From contig NZ_JAAXPG010000036.1 in the NCBI RefSeq assembly GCF_012396365.1, positions 1 to 64,000 of the forward strand: a DNA stretch of 64,000 nt, in the 5' to 3' direction. The notes under the pieces are model-generated. The model was not told the DNA's origin, ran no database searches, and saw nothing but the letters and a program-made list of their open reading frames with translations. The position numbers and the translations under genes were made by a program. This document shows, one piece after another, positions 49,844-56,790 of the stretch (positions within the stretch are counted from its first letter, which is position 1; each line of letters begins with the position of its first letter). Source of the stretch: Nocardiopsis alborubida (GTDB taxonomy: Bacteria > Actinomycetota > Actinomycetes > Streptosporangiales > Streptosporangiaceae).

Positions 49844-50794
49844 GTGGCAGACCTTGACCGGGTCCTCGTCCTGGCCGGGGGCCTGTCCCCCGAACACGAG
49901 GTGAGCGTCCACTCCGGGCGCGGCGTCGCCGAGGCGCTGCGCCGACTGGGTGTGGAGGTCCAGGTCGCCGACGTGGACTCCACCCTGCTGGACCGCCTCG
50001 TCCAGGACCCGCCGCAGGTGGTCTTCCCCGTCCTGCACGGGGCCGCCGGTGAGGACGGCGCCATCCGGGAGGTCCTGGAACTGGTCGGGGTGCCCTACGT
50101 GGGCGCCCGGCCGGGGGGCTGCCGCCTGGCCTACTCCAAGCCCGCCGCCAAGGCGCTGCTGGCCTCCGAGGGCGTGCGGGTGCCGCGCGGCGCCGCCCTG
50201 CCCAAGGCGACCTTCCACGACCTGGGCGCTCCGGCGCTGATGGAGCGGCTCGCCGACCGGCTGGGCCTTCCGCTGTTCGTCAAGCCCGACCGTGGCGGCT
50301 CGGCGTTCGGCGCGGCGCCGGTCGGCTCGGTGCAGGAGCTGTCGGCCGCACTGGTGTCCTGCTTCGCCTACAGCGACTCGGCCCTGGTCGAGGAGCAGGT
50401 GCAGGGCACCGAGCTGGCCGTGGGCGTCCTCGACACCGGTGACGGGCCGGTGGCTCTGCCGCCGGTGGAGATCGTGCCCGACGGCGGGGTGTACGACTAC
50501 GCCGCCCGCTACACCGCCGGGCGCACCGAGTTCTTCTGCCCCGCGCGCCTGGACCCCGCCACCGTCGCCGAGGCCACCGAGGTGGCGCTGACCGCGCACC
50601 GCGTCCTGGGGCTGCGGGACCTGTCCCGCACCGACGTCATCGTGGGGGCCGACGGCCGCGTCACCTTCCTGGAGACCAACGTGGCCCCGGGCCTGACCGA
50701 GACCTCCACCTTCCCGATGGGGGCGGCCGCCGCGGGGCTGGACTTCGGGGTCGCGTGCCGGGAGCTGGCCCACCAGGCGCTGCTGCGCGGCTGA
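49844..50794 (+). CDS. D-alanine-D-alanine ligase-family ATP-grasp enzyme
   Basis: The 316-residue protein has the Ddl plan: VLAGGLSPEHEVSVHSGRGVAEAL, FPVLHGAAGEDGAIREVLELVGVPYVG, SKPAAKALL, PLFVKPDRGGSAFG, and the ATP/Mg region VTFLETNVAPGLTETSTFPMGAAAAG. It is shorter than most Ddl enzymes (about 340-370), mainly in the middle domain. AAGGAGGT lies exactly 7 bases before the GTG at 49844, which decides against the ATG at 49814. Pairing with an aminotransferase suggests a dipeptide or peptidoglycan-precursor role, perhaps a second Ddl. Confidence 0.85.
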   Translation: MADLDRVLVLAGGLSPEHEVSVHSGRGVAEALRRLGVEVQVADVDSTLLDRLVQDPPQVVFPVLHGAAGEDGAIREVLELVGVPYVGARPGGCRLAYSKPAAKALLASEGVRVPRGAALPKATFHDLGAPALMERLADRLGLPLFVKPDRGGSAFGAAPVGSVQELSAALVSCFAYSDSALVEEQVQGTELAVGVLDTGDGPVALPPVEIVPDGGVYDYAARYTAGRTEFFCPARLDPATVAEATEVALTAHRVLGLRDLSRTDVIVGADGRVTFLETNVAPGLTETSTFPMGAAAAGLDFGVACRELAHQALLRG

Positions 50795-50815
50795 CCTTCC
50801 CGACGCGTCCGGGCC

Positions 50816-50854
50816 GCGGGCCGGGTGCCGCCGATCCCGGCGGCCCCGGCCCGC
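50816..50854 (+). terminator. Long GC hairpin after the Ddl-like gene
   Basis: GCGGGCCGGG pairs with CCCGGCCCGC and, after a one-base bulge, GCCGCC pairs with GGCGGC: 16 bp of stem with a 6-base loop, 22 bases past the stop. Confidence 0.75.
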
Positions 50855-50931
50855 ACCCGCTTCCGGGGCGCCCGGACGGCGGGTGCGAGTCGAGCACCAG
50901 GTCGAAGGAGCGGAAGCCGACGGACACCGAC

Positions 50932-51236
50932 CCCCCGTCCGACGAAGGGCATCGCGGTCGGCGGGGCGGTGAGGAGCCGGACGTGGGAGTCCAGGGGCGT
51001 CGACGTCGTCAGCGTCAGCGACCCGGTGAGCCGCTCCACCGGGATCACCGGCTCCACGGCCGTCGTCCCGTCGGCCGTGGAGCGTCGCGGCCCCCGTCCA
51101 CGGGCGCCGCGTCGCCCACGTCGGTCTGCCCGCAGGCGATCCCGTACCTGCGCCCGCCCCGCGGGGGCTGGTCCCGTATCACCCGGAAGGCCTCGCGCGA
51201 GCACGGGGAGGCGCCGGTGGCGACGGTGACACGGAG
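50932..51236 (-). pseudogene. Remnant of a short-chain dehydrogenase/reductase gene
   Basis: On the minus strand one frame reads CSREAFRVIRDQPPRGGRR and then jumps straight to YGIACGQTDVGDAA. In intact SDR proteins these two blocks are separated by about 60 residues that include the catalytic Tyr-Lys, so there is an internal deletion. A frameshift follows, after which another frame continues TADGTTAVEPVIPVERL and LPMPFVGRG-like residues (PPTAMPFVGRG), the C-terminal block of the same family. The Rossmann N-terminus and catalytic residues are gone. I inferred the parent family by recognising these blocks. Confidence 0.6.
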
Positions 51237-51294
51237 TCGGCCCCGACCTCACCGTGTGCGGCAAGGACGGGGCCGAGGGAGGATGTCCGGGCTC

Positions 51295-52284
51295 TCAGTC
51301 GCCCGGGGCGTCCAGGGCCCGCTCCAGGACGTCGCGCACGGTGGCGCTCAGCAGCCCCACCTTGTACCCGGTCGCGGGCAGCGGGGAGCACAGGTCGGCC
51401 AGGTCCTCCAGAGCCCCGGTCACGCCTCCGTCCAGAGCCTGGCCCGCACGCGCGCCCACCAGGGCGGCCTCCACCTCGGGCAGCCGCAGCGGGGTGCGCG
51501 CCACCCCGCCCACGGCCACGGCCGCCGAGGTCACCGGCCCCGAACCCCCGTCCGCCAGGGCCAGGCGCACCACTGCCTCCACCAGCGGCCACTCCGCGCG
51601 GGATCGCCCGGTGGCACGGCGGTAGGCGGACCGCTCGCCCGGAACCGGGACCGGCAGCGCAACCGACACCAGCACCCGTCCCGGCTCCAGCACGTGGTCG
51701 CGGGTCGGGTCGGCGGCGTCGTAGAGGTCGGCCACCGCCATCTCGGTCCGCCCGCCGCCCGCCACCAGCACCGACGCGTCGTGGGCCAGCAGCGCCACCG
51801 CCATCGAGGACGGGTGCGGAGCCGCGCACGGCCCCTGGTCCACGACCACCCCGTACAGGTGGTCGCCCCCGCGCGCAGGGCAGGAGTCCCCGCCCGTCTG
51901 GAAGCAGTCGAAGGCCGGGTTGCGCAGGTACCAGCACCGGTTGCGCTGGAGCAGGTTGCCGCCCAGCGTCGCGGTGTTGCGCACCTGCGGCGTGGCCAGC
52001 GCCCGCGCCGTGGCCGCCAACGCCGGATAGGCCGCGGCCAGCGCGGGGTCCGAGGACAGCTCGGCGACGCCGGTCAGCGCGCCCACCCGGGCCGAGCCGT
52101 CGGGGCGCCACTCCACCCCGCGCAGTTCCTCCACCCCGGTCAGGTCGACCACGGGCGCCGGTTCCAGGACCCCCGAGGCCAGGCACGCCGTCAGGTCGGT
52201 GCCCCCGGCACGCGGGCGGGCGCCCGTACCCTCCAGCCCGCTCAGGGCCTCCTCCAGCCCCGTGGGGCGTGTGGTCACGGTCAT
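51295..52284 (-). CDS. FAD subunit of a PaoABC-like molybdenum oxidoreductase
   Basis: The 329-residue protein is the CO dehydrogenase/xanthine dehydrogenase medium subunit: ARPRAGGTDLTACLASGVL and the FAD loop ATLGGNLLQRN (105-115). Unlike ordinary xanthine dehydrogenase subunits it has an extra loop with Cys117, Cys127, Cys135 and Cys153. This corresponds to the four-cysteine insert that binds a [4Fe-4S] cluster in E. coli PaoB. It is coupled to the Fe-S/Mo gene by a 4-base ATGA overlap and is the last gene of its operon. The electron donor is probably an aldehyde. Confidence 0.9.
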   Translation of the reverse strand: MTVTTRPTGLEEALSGLEGTGARPRAGGTDLTACLASGVLEPAPVVDLTGVEELRGVEWRPDGSARVGALTGVAELSSDPALAAAYPALAATARALATPQVRNTATLGGNLLQRNRCWYLRNPAFDCFQTGGDSCPARGGDHLYGVVVDQGPCAAPHPSSMAVALLAHDASVLVAGGGRTEMAVADLYDAADPTRDHVLEPGRVLVSVALPVPVPGERSAYRRATGRSRAEWPLVEAVVRLALADGGSGPVTSAAVAVGGVARTPLRLPEVEAALVGARAGQALDGGVTGALEDLADLCSPLPATGYKVGLLSATVRDVLERALDAPGD

Positions 52285-54929
52285 CGCAGTCCTTCCAGCA
52301 GTCGGTCCGGGCGGATGGGCAGGTCCAGGGGGCGCCAGCCGGTGGCGTCGTGCACGGCGTTGGCCACGGACGCGGCCACGCCCACCAGCGAGATCTCGCC
52401 CAGGCCGACCCCCGCGCCCGCGGCGTGCTCGAAGCCCTCCTGGTGGAAGTGCACCTCGGTCTCGGGGACGTCGCCCAGCCCCGGGAGCCGGTAGTCCTCC
52501 AGGTTGTCGGTGAGCACCACCCCGGTGGCCGGGTCGTGGCGGCGCTCCTCGAAGAGCGCGTACCCCACGCCCTGCACCACGGCCCCCTCGGCCTGGTTGC
52601 GGGCCAGCCGCTCGGCGTACACGCGGCCCACGGCCAGTCCCGCCCAGCAGCGGGTGGGGCGCACCCGGCCCAGCAGGGTGTCCACCTCCACCTCCATCAC
52701 GTGCACGGCGCCGCTCATGCCCCGGCCCACGGCCAGGTCGTCCATGTTCGGGGTGAGCGCGCCCCGGCGGTCCCGGCCGCGCTCACCGACCACCCGCACC
52801 CCCTCGGCCGCGGTCAGCGCGTCCTTGAGGGTGTGCTCGGGGACCGGCCCCGTGACGGGGACCCGCGGCTCGCGCTCGCGCAGCTCGGCGCGCAGCCGGT
52901 CGGCGGCGTCGGCCGCGGCGGGCCCCATCGAGGTGGTGGTGCGGCTGCCGAAGGAACCGGTGCCGTGTACCGAGGAGCTGTCACCGATCTCCACGCGCAC
53001 GTCGGCGGCGGACATCCCCAGCCGCTCGGCGACCACCTCGCCCAAGACCGTGCGGATACCGGTGCCGATGTCCTGGGTGGCCGAGCGCACCACCACCGCG
53101 CCGTCGCGGACCGACAGCTCGACCTTCGCGCTCGGGCCCATGAGGTAGAGCCAGTTGGAGGCGGCGACGCCGACCCCGCGCCGGAACCGGCCGGTGCGGG
53201 GACCGCGCGGGCGCTCGCGCCACAGCTCCAGGGCGGCGGCCCGCTCGTACAGGGCCCGGCGCTTGGGGTTGCCGTCCCAGCGGCGGCGCAGGGCCAGGGG
53301 GTCCTCACCCAGCCGGTGGGCCATCGTGTCCACGGCCTGCTCCATGGCCCAGGACATCGGGGCGCCGCCGGGGGCGCGCATGGGCAGGCCCGGCGGGCGG
53401 TGGGTGACCACGTCGAAGTCGCGGGCCCGGCGCGGCGAGCGCCCGTACATCAGCAGTCCGAAGACGGCCGTGGTGGAGCCCACCGAGACGCCGCCGTCGC
53501 CGTGGGAGTCCACGGTCATCGCCGCCAGGTCTCCGGAGTCGTCGGCGAGCAGCGCCACCCGGGTGCGGGTCCCGGGGCGGTTCCCGGCGTCGGTGAGCTC
53601 CTCGGCGCGGTCGAAGGACACGCGCACCGGGGCGTGGGCGAGCCGGGACAGCTCGACCGCGGCGACCATGTCGACCGACAGCTTGGCCTTGGCGCCGAAG
53701 CCGCCGCCGACGTACTCGCTGAGCACGTGCACCTTCTCCGGCGGCAGCTTCCAGCGCTCGGCGGCCTTCTGGGCGACCTTGGCCACCGCCTGGGTGGACG
53801 TCCGCAGGGTCAGCGAGCCGTCGCGGTCCCAGGAGGCCACGCACACGTGGGGCTCCAGCGGGCTGTGCATCTGCACGGCGGTGGTGTACTCCTGGGCCAC
53901 CAGGCGCGGGTCCCGGCGTTCGGCGGCCGCGCGCAGGCGCCGCACCGCGGTGGCGCCGCGCCAGCCGACGGTGGAGGGGCCGCGCGTGTTGCCGTCCCAA
54001 CGGGCCGGGAGACTGGGGCCCTCGCCGTAGGAGGGGGCGGCCTGGCGCTCGTTGCGCGTGGTGTACACCTGCGGGGTGTCCTTGGCGCGCGCCTCCTCGA
54101 CATCGAGCACGGCGGGCAGGGGGTCGTAGTCCACCCGCACGGCCCGTGCCGCGGCACGGGCCAGGGCCGCGGTGGGCGCGGACACCGCGGCGACGGGCTG
54201 GCCGACGTAGCGCACCGTGCGCTCCTCGCCCAGCAGGTCGACGAACACCGGGTGCGGGTCCACGGGCTGTCCGGGGCCGGGGCGGCGGGCAGCCGCGTTC
54301 CGAGCCCCGCCGGGGTCGACGGCGCGCACCCGCGCGTGGGCGTGGGTGGAGCGCACGATCACCCCCTCCCAGGTGCCCTCGGGGGCCAGGTCGGCGCTGA
54401 AGCGGGCCCGGCCGGTGACCTTGGCCAGGGCGTCCGCGCGCGGCGGCGCCTGCTCGGGCTCGGTGTCGAACTCGCCCGCGCAGGCGGCGTCCACAGCGGC
54501 GAAGATCCCCTCGTAGGCGCCGCAGCGGCACAGGTGGCCCGCCAGGGCGTCGGCCACGCGGTCGCGGCCGGGGCGGACGTCGCCGTGCTCGGCGCGCCAG
54601 GAGTCGACGAAGGCGGAGGCCTCGACCACGAAGCCGGGCGTGCAGTAGCCGCACTGGAGTCCGTCGTGGGCGGCGAAGGCGCGCTGGACGGGGTGGTCGC
54701 CGCCCAGGCCCTCCACGGTGGTGACCTCGCGGTCCTCCAACAGGTCGGCGGGCAGCAGGCAGGAGGCGGTGGGCGCTCCCTCCACCAGGACGGTGCAGGC
54801 GCCGCAGACCCCCGTGCCGCAGGCGATCTTGGTGCCGGTCAGGCCGAGGCGGTCGCGGATGTGCTCGGCCGCCGTGGTGTCGGGGGAGTCGGGGGCGGGG
54901 GAGGAGACGCCGTTGACTCGAACATTCAT
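52281..54929 (-). CDS. Fused [2Fe-2S] and molybdopterin subunit, PaoAC-like aldehyde oxidoreductase
   Basis: The 882-residue protein joins two subunits that are separate in most relatives. Residues 1-155 are the [2Fe-2S] part, with Cys37, 42, 45 and 57 for one cluster and Cys93, 96, 134 and 136 for the other. From about 160 on is the molybdenum-cofactor part, with YVGQPVAAVSA, LSEYVGGGFGAKAKL, GLPMRAPGGAPMSWAMEQAVD and the active-site Glu845 in GLGEISLVG. The Mo part is nearest to YagR/PaoC-type aldehyde oxidoreductases. The upstream AAGTTGAC palindrome lies 22 bp before the ATG. No maturation factor gene is adjacent. Confidence 0.9.
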   Translation of the reverse strand: MNVRVNGVSSPAPDSPDTTAAEHIRDRLGLTGTKIACGTGVCGACTVLVEGAPTASCLLPADLLEDREVTTVEGLGGDHPVQRAFAAHDGLQCGYCTPGFVVEASAFVDSWRAEHGDVRPGRDRVADALAGHLCRCGAYEGIFAAVDAACAGEFDTEPEQAPPRADALAKVTGRARFSADLAPEGTWEGVIVRSTHAHARVRAVDPGGARNAAARRPGPGQPVDPHPVFVDLLGEERTVRYVGQPVAAVSAPTAALARAAARAVRVDYDPLPAVLDVEEARAKDTPQVYTTRNERQAAPSYGEGPSLPARWDGNTRGPSTVGWRGATAVRRLRAAAERRDPRLVAQEYTTAVQMHSPLEPHVCVASWDRDGSLTLRTSTQAVAKVAQKAAERWKLPPEKVHVLSEYVGGGFGAKAKLSVDMVAAVELSRLAHAPVRVSFDRAEELTDAGNRPGTRTRVALLADDSGDLAAMTVDSHGDGGVSVGSTTAVFGLLMYGRSPRRARDFDVVTHRPPGLPMRAPGGAPMSWAMEQAVDTMAHRLGEDPLALRRRWDGNPKRRALYERAAALELWRERPRGPRTGRFRRGVGVAASNWLYLMGPSAKVELSVRDGAVVVRSATQDIGTGIRTVLGEVVAERLGMSAADVRVEIGDSSSVHGTGSFGSRTTTSMGPAAADAADRLRAELREREPRVPVTGPVPEHTLKDALTAAEGVRVVGERGRDRRGALTPNMDDLAVGRGMSGAVHVMEVEVDTLLGRVRPTRCWAGLAVGRVYAERLARNQAEGAVVQGVGYALFEERRHDPATGVVLTDNLEDYRLPGLGDVPETEVHFHQEGFEHAAGAGVGLGEISLVGVAASVANAVHDATGWRPLDLPIRPDRLLEGLR

Positions 54930-54950
54930 GGGGTGGCTTCCCTCGATGTG

Positions 54951-54969
54951 AAGTTGACATTGTCAACTT
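54951..54969 (-). promoter_or_regulatory. Perfect palindrome upstream of the PaoAC-like gene
   Basis: AAGTTGACATTGTCAACTT: 8-bp perfect arms around ATT, 22 bp upstream of the start. It contains TTGACA in both directions, so a -35 element and the operator may coincide. The layout resembles MarR or TetR sites. No regulator gene is next to it on this side. Confidence 0.65.
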
Positions 54970-55082
54970 ATGGGCGCCGCGGACCGCTGTCAACGAGGTA
55001 CCGCGCCCCGTACGGCCGCGTCCTCCGCCACGGAGGGCCCCGCTGCTGCTCCGGGGGTGTGCGGCCCCGACAGGTCCACGGG

Positions 55083-55129
55083 AAAAAGGGGGAAGGCCGG
55101 GCCGCCCCTCGGCGGCCCGGCCTTCCCCC
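55083..55129 (-). terminator. Intrinsic terminator of the nucleobase permease gene
   Basis: Arms 55088-55106 and 55111-55129 are perfectly complementary over 19 bp with a 4-base loop. On the minus strand the stem is followed by five T residues (55087-55083), which makes it a classical intrinsic terminator, 13 bases after the permease stop. Confidence 0.9.
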
Positions 55130-55141
55130 GGCGGGTCCGGC

Positions 55142-56584
55142 TCAAAGCCCCAGCGCGTGCATGGAGAAGTGGAACGCGAACACGGCCGAGAGCACCCACA
55201 TCAGCCAGCCCACGTCGCGCACGCGCCCCTGGGCCGACCGGACCAGCGTGTAGGAGATGATCCCGATGCCGATACCGCTGGCGATGTCGAAGGTGAACGG
55301 CATCATCGCGATGGTCAGGAAGGCCGGGATCGCCACGGCGATGTCCGACCAGTCGATCTCCCTGATGTGCATCATCATCATGGCGCCCACCAGCACCATC
55401 GCCACGGCCGCGGCCTGCGCCGGGACCACGCCGAACACCGGGGCCAGGAAGATCGCCGCGAGGAAGAGCAGCCCCGTGACCACGCTCGCCAGACCGGTCC
55501 GGGCGCCCTCGCTCACCCCAGCCGTGGACTCCACGAACACCAGCGTCGCGGAGGAGCTGGTCAGGCCTCCGGCCACGGCGCCCGCGCCGTCGGTCACCAG
55601 GATCTGGTTGACCCGGGGCATGTGCCCGCTGGCGTCGGCGATGTCGGCCTTGGTGCCGATGGCCAGGATGGTGCCCAGCGCGTCGAAGAACCCGGCCAGC
55701 ACCAGGGTGAACAGGATGACGCCCGCGGTGGTCGCACCGGCCGAGGACCAGGCGCCGAACATGTCCACCTGGAGCAGCAGGCCGAAGTCGGGGGCCGCGA
55801 ACGGGTTTCCGGGCAGCTCGGGGCTGGCCCCGCCCCAGGCCTGCGCGTCCAGGCCCGCCGCGTAGTGCACGACGATCGCCAGGACCGTGGCGCCGACGAT
55901 GCCGTAGAAGATCGCGCCGGGCACCCCGCGCACCAGCAGGACGCTGGCCAGCACCAGACCGCACACGAAGACCAGGATCGGCCACCCGTCGAGGTGGCCG
56001 CCGCCCCCGGCCGCGCCGATCTGGAGCAGGCCGCCGCCCTCCCCGGCGCTGACGAAGCCCGCGTTGTCCAGCCCGATGAGGGCCACGAACAGACCGATGC
56101 CCACGCCGATGGCCATCTTGAGGTTGTGCGGCAGCGCGTTCATCACCGCGGTCCGCACGCCGGTCACGACCATGAGGATGATGGCGACGCCCTGCCACAC
56201 GACCAGGCCCATCACCTCGGGCCAGGCCATCACGGGCGCGGCCTGGTAGGCCACGACCGCCATCACCCCGAGGGCGGCGGCGCAGGCGATCGGCGCCCGG
56301 CCGACCACCCCCATCATGATGGTGACCAGCCCGGCGGACAGGGCGGTCATGGTGGTCAGCTGGCCCGCGGACAGCACGTCGCCGTTCACGTCTGAGACGC
56401 CGCTGAGGATGATCGGGTTCAGGACGATGATGTAGGCCATCGCCATGAAGGTGGTCAGCCCGCCGCGGACCTCGCGCCCGAAGGTGGAGCCGCGCTCGCT
56501 GACGAAGAAGAAGCGGTCGAGCCAGGATCGAGCCGTGGGCTTCCGGGCCCCCGAGTGCGGGCCGGAGTCCTTGAGTCGGGTCAT
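55142..56584 (-). CDS. AzgA-type purine (guanine/hypoxanthine) permease
   Basis: The 480-residue protein has about 12-14 spans and the AzgA/NCS2 signatures: FFFVSERGSTFGREVRGGLTTFMAMAYIIVLNPIIL at the start, VMAWPEVMGLVVWQGV, NLKMAIGVGIGLFVALIGL and VTDGAGAVAGGLTSSSATLVFVESTAGVSEGARTGLASV. The family imports guanine, hypoxanthine or adenine with protons. AGGAGGGG precedes the ATG at 56584. It sits between two molybdenum hydroxylase operons on the same strand and supplies an obvious substrate link to the purine genes upstream. Confidence 0.92.
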   Translation of the reverse strand: MTRLKDSGPHSGARKPTARSWLDRFFFVSERGSTFGREVRGGLTTFMAMAYIIVLNPIILSGVSDVNGDVLSAGQLTTMTALSAGLVTIMMGVVGRAPIACAAALGVMAVVAYQAAPVMAWPEVMGLVVWQGVAIILMVVTGVRTAVMNALPHNLKMAIGVGIGLFVALIGLDNAGFVSAGEGGGLLQIGAAGGGGHLDGWPILVFVCGLVLASVLLVRGVPGAIFYGIVGATVLAIVVHYAAGLDAQAWGGASPELPGNPFAAPDFGLLLQVDMFGAWSSAGATTAGVILFTLVLAGFFDALGTILAIGTKADIADASGHMPRVNQILVTDGAGAVAGGLTSSSATLVFVESTAGVSEGARTGLASVVTGLLFLAAIFLAPVFGVVPAQAAAVAMVLVGAMMMMHIREIDWSDIAVAIPAFLTIAMMPFTFDIASGIGIGIISYTLVRSAQGRVRDVGWLMWVLSAVFAFHFSMHALGL

Positions 56585-56790
56585 GTCCCCTCCTGGAGGG
56601 AGATGAGCATGGCAGGCATCGCCATGTGTAGGGGGGTGGTTGCCCTCGGTTTTCGCATGAGGGTGTGCGCAGGACGGCGCCGTCCTGCCGGTGTGCACCC
56701 GCCCCGGTGCCGGGGCGCCGACGAACCCGGGGCGGGCGGTTCATGGGGGGCGGCGCGGCGGGGGCTCCACCGCCGCACCGCCCGTCGCGG

